Positions 1-9,146 of a stretch of DNA of 64,000 nucleotides are shown piece by piece. The notes under the pieces are model-generated. The model was given only the letters and a program-made list of their open reading frames with translations, was not told the origin of the DNA and did not search any database. Within the stretch, counting starts at the first letter, position 1; the number at the start of each line of letters is the position of its first letter. Source of the stretch: CAVVNP01 sp963800235 (lineage in GTDB: Bacteria > Actinomycetota > Acidimicrobiia > Acidimicrobiales > Iamiaceae); NCBI GenBank assembly GCA_963800235.1, contig CAWDAD010000001.1, forward strand, positions 992,001 to 1,056,000, in the 5' to 3' direction. Both the position numbers and the translations under genes were made by a program.

Positions 1-80
1 GACAGCCCCTCCCACCGGCCGGCGGTGGCTTCGAGGTTGACGTGCTGCTCGAGGTACCGCCGGGCGTCCGGCAGCCTCAC
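1..80 (-). CDS. folC: Dihydrofolate/folylpolyglutamate synthase, N-terminal fragment (runs off window)
   Basis: Only the first 27 codons lie in the window and the gene continues past the left edge. The GTG start (78-80) has a GGGAGG ribosome-binding site 10 nt upstream. The visible N-terminus, with YLEQHVNLE followed by GRWEGLS, resembles the first helix of FolC, which adds glutamate to folates using ATP. In Actinobacteria folC commonly lies near valS downstream of tig-clpP-clpX, and the position here fits that. No ATP-binding motif is visible in so short a piece, so the call rests on a short motif plus gene order. Confidence 0.5.
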   Translation of the reverse strand, partial: MRLPDARRYLEQHVNLEATAGRWEGL

Positions 81-125
81 CGGAGCTCGCCCTCCCGCCG
101 GGGCGGAGGCCCGGGCGGGACCGGC

Positions 126-806
126 TCAGGAGGCAAGCAGGTCGCGGGTCCGGCCGCGGGCCACGTCGGCGTAGTCGCCCCCGCGGTCGCGAGCGACGTC
201 GGCGAGGTCGCCGGCGCGGTCGGCGGCCACGTCGGCCCAGTCCCCGGCGCGCTCACGGGCGACGTCGGCGGCCCGGGCCACATGGGGCCGAGCCGCCTCG
301 GCGGCATCGGCGGCCCGGTCCCGGGCGAGCTCGGCGTAGTGCTGGAGCTGGGGGCGGGCGACCTCGGCCAGTTCGGCCGAGCGGTCCAGGGCGACCTCGG
401 CGGCGTGCTGCAGCTGCGGCTTGGCCGCCTCGGCCCACTCGCTGCCGCGCTCGAGCGCCACCTCGGCGGCGTGGCGGAGGTGGGGCCGGGCCGCCTCGGC
501 GGCGTCGATGGCCCGATCCCGGGCCACCTCGGCGGCGTGCTTGGCGTGGGGCTTGGCGGCGTCGGTGACCTTCTCCCCCAGCGAGGGCCGGAGGCCGAGG
601 TCGATGGCGGCGCGCCGCCGGGCCCGGCGCTCGAGCACGGTGCCGAGCAGCCCCCCGGCCACCGCGCCGGTCAGCGCGCCGGTGATGGCCGCGTTGCGGG
701 TCGCGTCGCTGTCGGGGCTCGGGGCCGGGGCCTGACCGGCCCGGTACACGCCGATGGCGCCTCCCACGAGTCCGCCGAGCAGTGCGCCTTTGAGTCCTCT
801 GTGCAT
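126..806 (-). CDS. Glycine-zipper membrane protein with 22-residue amphipathic repeats
   Basis: 226 aa, ATG start at 806. Residues 7-20 and about 39-57 are Gly/Ala-rich hydrophobic stretches of glycine-zipper type (GALLGGLVGGAIG; GALTGAVAGGLLG), probably two short membrane helices. From residue 90 the protein consists of four 22-residue units with the pattern HAAEVARDRAxDxAEAARPHxx, followed by 11-residue units of the type DRAGDWADVAA. Charged and small residues alternate as in apolipoprotein-like or LEA-like amphipathic helices that lie on membranes or form coiled coils. It follows the basic protein gene on the same strand after an 85-nt gap. I do not recognise a named family; a membrane-surface or envelope role is inference. 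Confidence 0.7.
   Translation of the reverse strand: MHRGLKGALLGGLVGGAIGVYRAGQAPAPSPDSDATRNAAITGALTGAVAGGLLGTVLERRARRRAAIDLGLRPSLGEKVTDAAKPHAKHAAEVARDRAIDAAEAARPHLRHAAEVALERGSEWAEAAKPQLQHAAEVALDRSAELAEVARPQLQHYAELARDRAADAAEAARPHVARAADVARERAGDWADVAADRAGDLADVARDRGGDYADVARGRTRDLLAS
276..539 (-). repeat. Four tandem 66-bp units encoding 22-aa amphipathic repeats
   Basis: These encode residues 90-177 of the preceding protein. Each unit encodes H/R-x-AE-hydrophobic-ARDR, then AE-hydrophobic-A(R/K)P(H/Q). The units are diverged, so the array is old and kept by selection on the protein rather than a recent slippage expansion. Confidence 0.7.
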
Positions 807-891
807 GCGGTCGACCCTATTCGATGGCGCCCGGCGCCCCTTCCGGGCGCCGTCGATCTCACCCGATCGGGTGGCGCCGCCCGGCGGCGGG

Positions 892-1457
892 TCAGTCGTC
901 GGAGGCGGTGACGACCAGCTCGGCGCCGTCGGCGGTGCGCCGCAGGCCGACCTGGCGTCGCGCCAGGTCCTGGCCCGACTTCCGCGCCGCCTTGGCCGCC
1001 TTGCGCGCCTGGCGGCGGGAGACCTTGCGCTCCTCGGTCGACCGCAGCGCCTGCTTGGCCGCCTTGCGCCGCTGCCGGCGCGACCGCTTGGCCGCCTTGA
1101 CCGCGGCGTCGGCGCGCCGCTCGGCCTTGCGGGCCTTGCGACGCTGGCGGCGCGAGCGGGGCTGGTCGGCGGCCTGCTCGACCTTGCCGGCCGCCTTGGC
1201 CGCCTTCTTGGCCTGGCGACGGGAGACCTTGGCCTTCTTCTCGGCCTTCTTGGCCAGCTTCTCGGCCTTCTTGCGCCGCGTGCGGGCCTTGCGCCCGGCC
1301 TTGGTGGCCTTCTTGGCCTTGCGCCGGGCCCGGCGCGAGCGCAGGTCGGAGATCGAGGTGACCTCGTCGCCGCCTGCGTCACCCGACCCGGCGTCGACCT
1401 CGTCGTCGGTCGGCTCGTCGGGGTCGTCCACGCCCGCCACGCCGCTGCTGCGGGCCA

Positions 1458-1458
<1 letters not shown>
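892..1458 (-). CDS. Highly basic Lys/Arg/Ala-rich protein coupled to clpX
   Basis: 188 aa. The ATG (1458) shares its A with the clpX stop (TGATG), so translation is probably coupled to clpX. The first about 35 residues are acidic (DDPDEPTDDEVDAG). The rest is almost entirely K, R, A and Q in recurring blocks such as VSRRQARKAAKAA and RSRRQRRKARKAERR, ending in a short ordinary segment (GLRRTADGAELVVTASDD). The acidic head and basic body suggest a nucleic-acid-binding or ribosome-associated protein, or a long charged helix. No family is recognised. The adjacency to clpX is a context clue only. The bases are normal high-GC codons, and the reading frame is supported by the overlap and by the non-repetitive C-terminus. 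Confidence 0.65.
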
Positions 1459-2735
<1,277 letters not shown>

Positions 2736-2758
2736 GATGCTGGTCCCCTTGGCGTTGG

Positions 2759-3400
2759 CTAGCTGGCTGCCGTGATGGCGTTGTGGTTGTCGGCGAGCTC
2801 CCGGGCGGAGATCACCTCGTCGATGATGCCGTAGTCGCGCGCTTCGGCCGCGGACAGCACGAAGTCGCGGTCGGTGTCCTTGTCGATCTTCTCTGTCGGC
2901 TGCCCGGTGTGGTGGGCGAGGATCTCGGTCATGAGATCTCGCATCCGCAGGATCTCCTTGGCCTGGATCTCGATGTCGGTCGCCTGGCCACCGCCCTGTC
3001 CCCAGGGCTGGTGGAGCAGCACCCGGGCGTGGGGCAGCGCGAGGCGCTTGCCCTTGGTGCCGGCCGCCAGCAGCACCGCGGCCGCCGAGGCCGCCTGCCC
3101 GAAGCAGATGGTGGAGATGTCGGGCTTGATGTACTGCATGGTGTCGTAGATGGCGAAGAGGGCCGTGATGTCGCCACCGGGGCTGTTGATGTAGACGTTG
3201 ATGTCCTTGTCGGGGTTCTCCGACTCGAGGTGCAGCAGCTGGGCGCTCACCAGGTTGGCGATGGCGTCGTCGATCGGGGTGCCCAGGAAGATGATGTTGT
3301 CCTTGAGCAGCCGGGAGTAGAGGTCGAAGGCCCGCTCGCCCCGGTTCGTCTGCTCGACGACGGTCGGGACCAGGTAGTTGTAGGCCGGCTGGATGGTCAC
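2759..3400 (-). CDS. clpP: ATP-dependent Clp protease proteolytic subunit ClpP
   Basis: 213 aa serine peptidase that forms the tetradecameric chamber used by ClpX. The catalytic triad is visible with the family spacing: Ser105 (GQAAS), His130 (LLHQP) and Asp179 (TDRD), a constant +8 offset from E. coli numbering. The ATG overlaps the tig stop codon as ATGA (3397-3400), so it is coupled to trigger factor. Only one clpP copy is in the window, whereas many Actinobacteria have clpP1-clpP2 in tandem. Confidence 0.97.
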   Translation of the reverse strand: MTIQPAYNYLVPTVVEQTNRGERAFDLYSRLLKDNIIFLGTPIDDAIANLVSAQLLHLESENPDKDINVYINSPGGDITALFAIYDTMQYIKPDISTICFGQAASAAAVLLAAGTKGKRLALPHARVLLHQPWGQGGGQATDIEIQAKEILRMRDLMTEILAHHTGQPTEKIDKDTDRDFVLSAAEARDYGIIDEVISARELADNHNAITAAS

Positions 3401-4860
3401 GGGGCGTCCTCGTCGGGGTCGGTGTCGGTCTCGGGCTCGTCGGCGGGGGTCTCGGCGGCGGTGCTCTCGGCGGCGGGGGTCTCGGCGGCGGCGGTCGCAG
3501 GGGCGTCGCCGACGGCGTCCTCGTCGGAGCCGGCGGCGTCCTCCTCATCGTCGACGGTGAAGAGCGCCCTGTCGATCGGGTTCCCGTCGCCGTCGACGAT
3601 CTCGACGTGCTCGACCAGCCACTCGAGGGCCTTGCGCTTGCGGATGTCGGAGCGAACGGCGGGCAGGGTGCCGGAGGACTCGAACTGCTCGCGGACGACC
3701 TCGATCGGCTGCTCGACCCGCTCGGCGACCTCGGCCAGCTCGGCCTCGAGGTCGTCGTCGGTGGCCTCGATGGCCTCGGCGTCGGCCACCGCCCGCAGGG
3801 CCAGGTCGAGTCGAACCCCGCCCTCGGCGGTCTCGCGCAGCTGGGCGACGAAGGCCTCCTGGTCCTGGCCGGTGGCCTCGAGGTACTGCTGGAGGTCGAC
3901 GCCCTGGGCCTGCAGCCGCAGGGCCATGTCCTGCAGGCGCTGCTGCATCTCCTGGTCGACCATGGGCTCGGGCACGTCGTCGGTGACCAGGTCGGCCACC
4001 GCCTCGGACGTCTTCTGCTGGAGGGCCATCTGCCCCTGCACCTTGCCCATCAGGGTCAGCCGGGTGCGGATGTCGGCGCGCAGCTCGTCGATGGTCTCGA
4101 ACTCCGAGGCGTCGGCGGCGAAGGCGTCGTCGGGCTCGGGCAGGACCTTCTCCTTGACCTCCTTCACGAGGATCCGGAAGTCGACCGGGTCCTCGTCGGG
4201 GTCCGGGTGGTCGGCGGTGAAGCTCAGGATGTCGCCGGCCTTGGCCCCGCGGAGCTGGTCGTCCATGGCGGCGACGACGGTGCCGCTGCCCACCTCGTAG
4301 AGGTAGTCCTGGGCGGTCAGGCCCGAGAGCGGCTCGTCGTCCTGGGAGCCGGTGATGTCGATCGACACCTGATCGCCGTCGCGGGCGGCGCGGTCGGCGG
4401 TGGCCAGGTCGCTGTTCTGCTCGCGCAGCTGGTCGATCCGGGCGGTGACGTCGTCGTCGGTGGGCACGGGCGAGTCGACGGTGACCCGCAGGTTCTCGTA
4501 GCCGGCCAGGTCGAGGGTCGGTCGCACCTGGACCACCGCGTCGAAGGCCAGGCCGCCCTCGTCCTCGCCGGCGGTGAGGTCGATGTCGGGCGAGGCGATG
4601 ATGTCGACGTCGTGCTCGCGCACCGCCTGCTCGTAGTACTCGGGGATGGCGTGCTGCAGCGCGTCGGCACGGGCCGGACCGACGCCCACCCGGGCCTCGA
4701 GGATCCGCCGGGGCGCCTTGCCGGGACGGAAGCCCGGGATGCGCACCTCCTTGGCGATCCGACGGAAGGCGGCGTCGACCTCCTTCTCGATCTCGGCCTC
4801 CTCGACGGTGACGGACAACTTGACCTTGTTGCCCTCGAGGGGCTCGACGGAGGACTTCAT
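3397..4860 (-). CDS. tig: Trigger factor, ribosome-associated chaperone and prolyl isomerase
   Basis: 487 aa. It binds the ribosome near the exit tunnel and shields nascent chains. The ribosome-docking signature GFRPGKAPR lies near residues 44-52. A FKBP-like PPIase region follows (about 150-240), then the helical chaperone domain to about 430. The last about 55 residues form an acidic Glu/Asp/Ala/Thr tail, common in actinobacterial trigger factors. It is the first gene of the tig-clpP-clpX unit. There is no clear Shine-Dalgarno before the ATG, and a TACACT box ends 10 nt upstream, so the mRNA may be leaderless or nearly so. Confidence 0.97.
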   Translation of the reverse strand: MKSSVEPLEGNKVKLSVTVEEAEIEKEVDAAFRRIAKEVRIPGFRPGKAPRRILEARVGVGPARADALQHAIPEYYEQAVREHDVDIIASPDIDLTAGEDEGGLAFDAVVQVRPTLDLAGYENLRVTVDSPVPTDDDVTARIDQLREQNSDLATADRAARDGDQVSIDITGSQDDEPLSGLTAQDYLYEVGSGTVVAAMDDQLRGAKAGDILSFTADHPDPDEDPVDFRILVKEVKEKVLPEPDDAFAADASEFETIDELRADIRTRLTLMGKVQGQMALQQKTSEAVADLVTDDVPEPMVDQEMQQRLQDMALRLQAQGVDLQQYLEATGQDQEAFVAQLRETAEGGVRLDLALRAVADAEAIEATDDDLEAELAEVAERVEQPIEVVREQFESSGTLPAVRSDIRKRKALEWLVEHVEIVDGDGNPIDRALFTVDDEEDAAGSDEDAVGDAPATAAAETPAAESTAAETPADEPETDTDPDEDAP

Positions 4861-4870
4861 GAGGTCAGCG

Positions 4871-4876
4871 AGTGTA
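4871..4876 (-). promoter_or_regulatory. Putative -10 box of the tig-clpP-clpX unit
   Basis: TACACT on the minus strand ends 10 nt before the tig ATG. No convincing -35 is seen. The implied transcript would have a leader of only a few bases. Confidence 0.4.
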
Positions 4877-4978
4877 CCGGTGCGGTGCCTGACCGAGATC
4901 AGCCGGACGTCGGTCCGAGGCCACGCCGACGGCGCGAGCGCGCCGGGACGCGCTGGCCGCCGCCGTAGCGGGGCGATC

Positions 4979-4984
4979 TAGCCT
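4979..4984 (+). promoter_or_regulatory. Putative -10 box of the mauE-like operon
   Basis: TAGCCT lies 8 nt before the ATG at 4993, and no Shine-Dalgarno follows it. The spacing fits leaderless transcription and recurs before several other genes in this window. Confidence 0.45.
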
Positions 4985-4992
4985 CGGTCGCC

Positions 4993-5646
4993 ATGAGCGG
5001 CATCGCCGGGCCCTTCTTCGCCGCGGTCGCCCTGCTGGGCGCCGCCGGGATCGTCAAGCTGGTCCGCCCGCTGTCGACCGCGCAGGCCCTGCGGTCCGCC
5101 GGGGTGCCGGCCACCCCTGCGTGGGGGCGCGTCCTCGGTGCGGTCGAGCTCGTCGTCGCCGCCGACGCCCTCGTGCTCGGCGGGCGGGTCGCGGCGGCGG
5201 CGGTGGCCGCCTGCTACCTCGGCTTCGCCCTCTTCACCGCTCGGCTGCTGACCCTCGCCGGCGAGACCTCCTGCGGTTGCTTCGGGGCCGAGGACGCACC
5301 GGCCACCCCCACCCACGTCGCCCTCAACCTCACGGCGGCGACCGCGGCCGCCCTGGCCGCCGGCTGGCCGCCGGGCGATCTGCGCTCGTTCCTCGCCGCC
5401 CAGCCGTGGTCGGGGGTCCCCTTCCTGGCCGTCACGGCCCTGCTCGCCTGGTTGGCCTACGTCAGCCTGGCGCTGCTGCCCGACCTGCGTCGGGCCATGG
5501 CCGAGGGTGCCGGCCGCTCGCGCCCCGGTGACACGGGCGCCGGTGACACGGGCGCCGGTGACACGGGCGCCGGTGACACGGGCGCCGGTGGCACGGGCGC
5601 CGGTGACACCGCTCCCGGGCGCACGGCTCCCGGCCGCACCCGATGA
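4993..5646 (+). CDS. MauE/DoxX-like integral membrane protein
   Basis: 217 aa with about four hydrophobic helices in residues 1-160 and the motif SCGCFG near residue 92, typical of MauE-family membrane proteins. In methylamine dehydrogenase clusters MauE works with MauD to allow disulfide formation in the small subunit. The C-terminal about 45 residues are a GDTGA repeat encoded by 15-bp tandem DNA repeats, followed by GRTAPGRTR. The stop overlaps the mauD-like start (ATGA at 5643-5646). The exported Cys-rich protein three genes downstream is the likely client, so I infer a role in its oxidative folding rather than methylamine use. Confidence 0.8.
   Translation: MSGIAGPFFAAVALLGAAGIVKLVRPLSTAQALRSAGVPATPAWGRVLGAVELVVAADALVLGGRVAAAAVAACYLGFALFTARLLTLAGETSCGCFGAEDAPATPTHVALNLTAATAAALAAGWPPGDLRSFLAAQPWSGVPFLAVTALLAWLAYVSLALLPDLRRAMAEGAGRSRPGDTGAGDTGAGDTGAGDTGAGGTGAGDTAPGRTAPGRTR
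5527..5601 (+). repeat. Five tandem 15-bp repeats in the mauE-like C-terminus
   Basis: The unit is GGTGACACGGGCGCC; four copies are identical and the fifth has one change. A degenerate sixth copy follows. The repeats keep frame and encode GDTGA. Near-identity suggests recent slippage, and copy number probably varies between strains. Confidence 0.85.
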
Positions 5647-6473
5647 CCGCCGTCGTCGTCGCCCTCGCCGCGGTGGTCGCGCTGCTGGCCCTGCTCGTCG
5701 TCGGCCTGCTGCGCAGCCATGCCGAGATCCTGCGCCGTCTGCACGACCTGGGTGCCGGCCTCGACCCTGACGCCGCCCGGACGGGGCCCCGCCCGGTCCG
5801 GCGCGAGGAGTTCAACGTCTTCCCCGAGGTGCCGTCGCCGGCCGACCGCGAGGGCTTCACCCCGGGACGCGACCTGACCGGCACCGGCCTCGACGACGAC
5901 GTGATCTCCATCCGCGTCGCCGGCACCAACCACCGGACGCTGGTGGCCTTCCTCTCCAGCGGCTGCCTCACCTGCCGGCGGTTCTGGGACGCCTTCGCGC
6001 ACCCCGACGAGCTCGGCCTGCCCCCCGACGTGCGGCTGGTCGTCGCCACCAAGGACCTGGACGAGGAGAGCCCGTCGAAGATCGCCGAGGTGGCACCGGC
6101 CGGCATCCCGACCCTCGCCTCCAGCCAGGCCTGGGTCGACTACGACGTGCCCGGGTCTCCGTACTTCGTGCTGGTCGACGGACCGTCGGGACAGGTCCGG
6201 GGCGAGGGCACCGGCATGGACTGGGACCAGGTCCGCAACCTGCTGACCCAGGCCACCGACGACGCCGACTTCGACCGCCGGGCCGAGGACGCCTACCGCA
6301 CCGGCCTCGAGCACCAGCGGGTGACCAAGCCCGACGCCGACGCCGCCCGTGAGGCCCGCATCGACGACGAGCTGATGGCGGCCGGGGTCCGCCCCGGCGA
6401 CCCCAGCCTCTACCAGGCGCCGGCACCGCCGCCCGAGCACGACGATGGCCTACCCTCGCCCGATGCCCGCTGA
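5643..6473 (+). CDS. MauD/TlpA-like membrane-anchored thioredoxin-fold protein
   Basis: 276 aa. The N-terminal membrane helix (about 2-23) anchors a thioredoxin-like domain outside the cytoplasm. The active-site-like motif SSGCLTCRRFW (C-L-T-C) lies near residue 103, and a cis-Pro-like segment (AGIPTLASS) follows. MauD proteins help form disulfides in the methylamine dehydrogenase light chain. It overlaps the mauE-like gene by 4 nt and lies upstream of the Cys-rich MauA-like gene, which supports a dedicated disulfide-maturation role. The C-terminal about 60 residues are charged and not part of the fold. Confidence 0.82.
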   Translation: MTAVVVALAAVVALLALLVVGLLRSHAEILRRLHDLGAGLDPDAARTGPRPVRREEFNVFPEVPSPADREGFTPGRDLTGTGLDDDVISIRVAGTNHRTLVAFLSSGCLTCRRFWDAFAHPDELGLPPDVRLVVATKDLDEESPSKIAEVAPAGIPTLASSQAWVDYDVPGSPYFVLVDGPSGQVRGEGTGMDWDQVRNLLTQATDDADFDRRAEDAYRTGLEHQRVTKPDADAAREARIDDELMAAGVRPGDPSLYQAPAPPPEHDDGLPSPDAR

Positions 6474-6539
6474 CGCCGGCGCCCACGACGGTCGCCGAGC
6501 ACGCCACGGTCGCCCCCCGGCGACGGTTCCGGGGCGCTG

Positions 6540-7037
6540 ATGCAGCTCTCGGGCTACGGCATCACCACCCAGCTCCTGCCCGGCTTCGAGGGCCGCATCA
6601 CCAAGCGGGCCACGCCGGGCGCCGGTGCGGTCGGCTCCCCTGCCAACCGCACCCGCGGCACCCTGGGCGAGGTCCCCAACCCGGTGGTGCACCTGGCCAA
6701 CTTCGCCCTGCCCGAGGACCGGGGCGACTACGGCAGCGGCGCCGTCGACCTGATGGGCCGGGGCAACCTCTTCCTCTGCCTGTTCGAGTTCGGCCCCGAG
6801 AGCGTCGGGCAGCCGCTCTTCGCCCGCCAGGGCGTCCCGACCGACCTGACCCCCCGACAGTTCAGCCCCAAGGCGCTGCAGCGGACCCTCCCCGGCCAGG
6901 CCGGGACCCAGGTGTGGTTCACCGAGTCGAACCGGGCGTTCTGCCTCTACGTCGTGCTGGGCCGCCAGGACGACGCCCGCTCACTCGCCCCGGTGGCCAA
7001 CCAGGCCATGGCCAACACCGCGATCGCCCCGAGGTAG
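6540..7037 (+). CDS. Conserved hypothetical protein of the Mau-like cluster
   Basis: 165 aa with no signal peptide or membrane helix. Key stretches are NFALPEDRGDYGSGAVDLMG, CLFEFGPESVG and RAFCLYVVLG. I do not recognise a characterised family. It sits between the mauD-like gene and the Cys-rich exported protein, 4 nt from the latter, with GAGG near its own stop serving as that gene's ribosome-binding site. A 25-codon reading frame (6463-6540) starts 6 nt after a TACCCT box, and its TGA overlaps this gene's ATG as TGATG, so initiation here may depend on that small frame. A cytoplasmic chaperone-like or assembly role for the exported partner is only a guess from context. Confidence 0.7.
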   Translation: MQLSGYGITTQLLPGFEGRITKRATPGAGAVGSPANRTRGTLGEVPNPVVHLANFALPEDRGDYGSGAVDLMGRGNLFLCLFEFGPESVGQPLFARQGVPTDLTPRQFSPKALQRTLPGQAGTQVWFTESNRAFCLYVVLGRQDDARSLAPVANQAMANTAIAPR

Positions 7038-7041
7038 CCGA

Positions 7042-8919
7042 ATGGCCGACACCCCGCTCTCGACCCGCCTGGTGCGGAAGGCCTCGTCGGTGCTGTCGCG
7101 CGGCTCGACCAGCCGGCGCAGCTTCCTCGGCAAGACCGCCCTCGTCGGGTCGGCCATCGCCGCCAACCCGATCACCTACCTGCTCCGCCCGGGCACGGCC
7201 TACGCCTCGCTCTGCGGCGACGGCAACACCTGCGACTCCGGCTGGTCGGCCTTCTGCTGCTCGGTGAACGGCGGGTCGAACTCCTGCCCGCCCTACAGCT
7301 TCGTGGGCGGGTGGTGGAAGGCCGACAACGCCGCCTACTGCTGCGGGGCGGCCCGCTACATCATCGACTGCAACGCCACCGTCCCGGTCCAGTGCGGCTG
7401 CCACTGCGCCAGCTACGGCTGCGACCAACGGGTCACCTGCTGCAACCAGTTCCGCTACGGCCAGTGCAACCAGCAGATCGCCGCCTACGGGCCGGTGGTC
7501 TGCCGGGTCGCGACCTGCATCCCGCCCTGGCAGTACGACGCCTCGTGCACGACGGCCAGCGCCACCGACAACCGCACCGTGAACCACGGGTCGCCCTGCC
7601 TGCCCGACAGCGACTGCGCCCCGCCGCCGGCGACCAACATCGACAACGTCTACCGGATCTTCGGCGGCGCCGGCGGGGTGCTCGGCCCGGTCGTCAAGGC
7701 CGAGGGGCCCACGCCCGACGGCCGGGGCCGCTACGCCCTCTACACCAACGGCGGCATCTGGGATGCGGTGGGCATCGGCACCTACGCGGTGCAGGGTCGG
7801 ATCTTCGCCGACTACGCCGCCTACCGCTACAGCGCCAGCGTGCTCGGCTTCCCGCTCACCTTCGAGCGCAACACCGTCGACGGGTACGGCAGGGTCAGCA
7901 GCTTCGAGGGCGGCGAGATCTACTGGTCGGGCGTCACCGACTCCCATGCGGTGTACGGCCAGATCGGCAACCTGTACCGCTTCTTCGGCAGCACCACCTC
8001 GCCGCTCGGTTACCCGATCACGGACGAGCTGGCCGTGGGCGACCGCATCGGCCGCTTCAACGCGTTCCAGCACGGCGAGATCTACTGGTCGCCCTACACC
8101 GGCACCTACGAGGTGCTCGGCGACGTGGCCAACGTGTACCGCTTCATCGGCGGGCCTCGCAGCGTGGTCGGCTACCCGACCGCCCACCAGTCCCCCACCC
8201 CCCAGGGCGGCGCCCAGAGCCGGTTCCAGTTCGGATCGATCACCACCGTGCCCTTCGTCGGCACCTTCCTGGTGCAGGGCGCCATCTGGAGCAAGTACGC
8301 GTCGTGGGGCGCCGAGGGCGGCATCCTCGGCTCGCCGCTGTCCAACGAGCTCGACGGCGGGGTGGCCGGCGCCCGGCTCAGCCGCTTCCAGCACGGCACG
8401 ATCTACTGGCGGGCCGACCTCGGCGCGTCGGTCGTCTACGACCCGAGCGACGCCGCCTACCGCTTCGTGGGCGGGCCCCGAAGCTCGCTCGGCCTGCCGG
8501 TGACCGACACCCGGCCCGGCCCGTCGGGCGGGACGACCACCTACTTCCTGACCGGCGCCATCCTGAACAAGCCGGGCCTCGGGTGCTTCCTGCTCGACGG
8601 GCAGATCGCCCAGGTGTACCGCTTCATCGGCGGCCCCGCCGGGCCCCTCGGCTACCCCACCGCCCACATCGCCGACGTCGGCGACGGCCGCGGGCGCCAG
8701 GCGCTGTTCGAGAAGGGCGGCATGTGGTCGACCTCCTCGACCGGCGTGGGCGGCGCGTGGGGGCCGATCGCCACCAGGTACCGCTCGCTCGGAGGCCCGA
8801 CCGGCTCGCTCGGCTATCCGACCAGCTTCCCCTTCAGCGTCCCCGGTGGGCAGCGGGTCACCTTCGAGCACGGCACGCTGACCTACGACAGCGGTACCGG
8901 CACCGTCACCCAGAGCTGA
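7042..8919 (+). CDS. Tat-exported Cys-rich MauA-like protein with LGFP repeats
   Basis: 625 aa. The twin-arginine signal TSRRSFLGKTALVG (about residues 24-37) is followed by a hydrophobic stretch. Residues about 58-195 hold roughly 20 Cys in a pattern like the methylamine dehydrogenase light chain (CPPYSFVGGWW, CCGAARYIIDC, GQCNQQI, VVCRVATC). The family's first tryptophylquinone Trp position is matched by WW. The second Trp (IIWC in MauA) is replaced by VVC, so the normal TTQ cofactor cannot form. Residues about 205-625 carry seven or more LGFP-type repeats (YRxIGGPxxxLGYPT), which bind the cell envelope in Actinobacteria. It ends the four-gene Mau-like operon. I infer a disulfide-stabilised envelope protein, not a working amine dehydrogenase. 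Confidence 0.82.
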   Translation: MADTPLSTRLVRKASSVLSRGSTSRRSFLGKTALVGSAIAANPITYLLRPGTAYASLCGDGNTCDSGWSAFCCSVNGGSNSCPPYSFVGGWWKADNAAYCCGAARYIIDCNATVPVQCGCHCASYGCDQRVTCCNQFRYGQCNQQIAAYGPVVCRVATCIPPWQYDASCTTASATDNRTVNHGSPCLPDSDCAPPPATNIDNVYRIFGGAGGVLGPVVKAEGPTPDGRGRYALYTNGGIWDAVGIGTYAVQGRIFADYAAYRYSASVLGFPLTFERNTVDGYGRVSSFEGGEIYWSGVTDSHAVYGQIGNLYRFFGSTTSPLGYPITDELAVGDRIGRFNAFQHGEIYWSPYTGTYEVLGDVANVYRFIGGPRSVVGYPTAHQSPTPQGGAQSRFQFGSITTVPFVGTFLVQGAIWSKYASWGAEGGILGSPLSNELDGGVAGARLSRFQHGTIYWRADLGASVVYDPSDAAYRFVGGPRSSLGLPVTDTRPGPSGGTTTYFLTGAILNKPGLGCFLLDGQIAQVYRFIGGPAGPLGYPTAHIADVGDGRGRQALFEKGGMWSTSSTGVGGAWGPIATRYRSLGGPTGSLGYPTSFPFSVPGGQRVTFEHGTLTYDSGTGTVTQS

Positions 8920-8979
8920 CCGCCGTCGGAACGGCCGCCGGCCGGAACGGCCCGCCCGGACGTCCGGTGGCGCAGTCGG

Positions 8980-9051
8980 AGCGGGTGACGGGAATCGAAC
9001 CCGCATCACCAGCTTGGAAGGCTGGGGCTCTGGCCATTGAGCTACACCCGC
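8980..9051 (-). tRNA. tRNA-Gly (anticodon TCC)
   Basis: 72 nt on the minus strand. The 7-bp acceptor stem is GCGGGTG/CACCCGC, the D arm is GCTC/GAGC, and the anticodon loop CTTCCAA gives anticodon TCC. The T loop is TTCGATT. The discriminator is T, usual for bacterial tRNA-Gly. CCA is not encoded. It lies between two plus-strand genes. Confidence 0.97.
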
Positions 9052-9146
9052 AGGAGCCAGGAGACGGTAGCCGCGCCACCTGCGGCGCGGACACGGCGGA
9101 CCGCCGCCCCGACGCGCCGGCGGCGCTCGTGGGCCATGCTCTCCCG

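Noticed and set aside
42..911. Plus-strand Gly/Val/Arg-rich frame opposite the repeat protein
   Set aside because: It is the mirror of the minus-strand amphipathic-repeat gene; composition is an artefact of GC-rich codons and it has no ribosome-binding site.
5527..5601. Mobile-element or integration signature
   Set aside because: The repeats are in frame within the mauE-like gene; simple slippage explains them.
7042..8919. Functional methylamine dehydrogenase small subunit
   Set aside because: The second cofactor Trp is missing, there is no heavy chain gene nearby, and LGFP repeats are fused.
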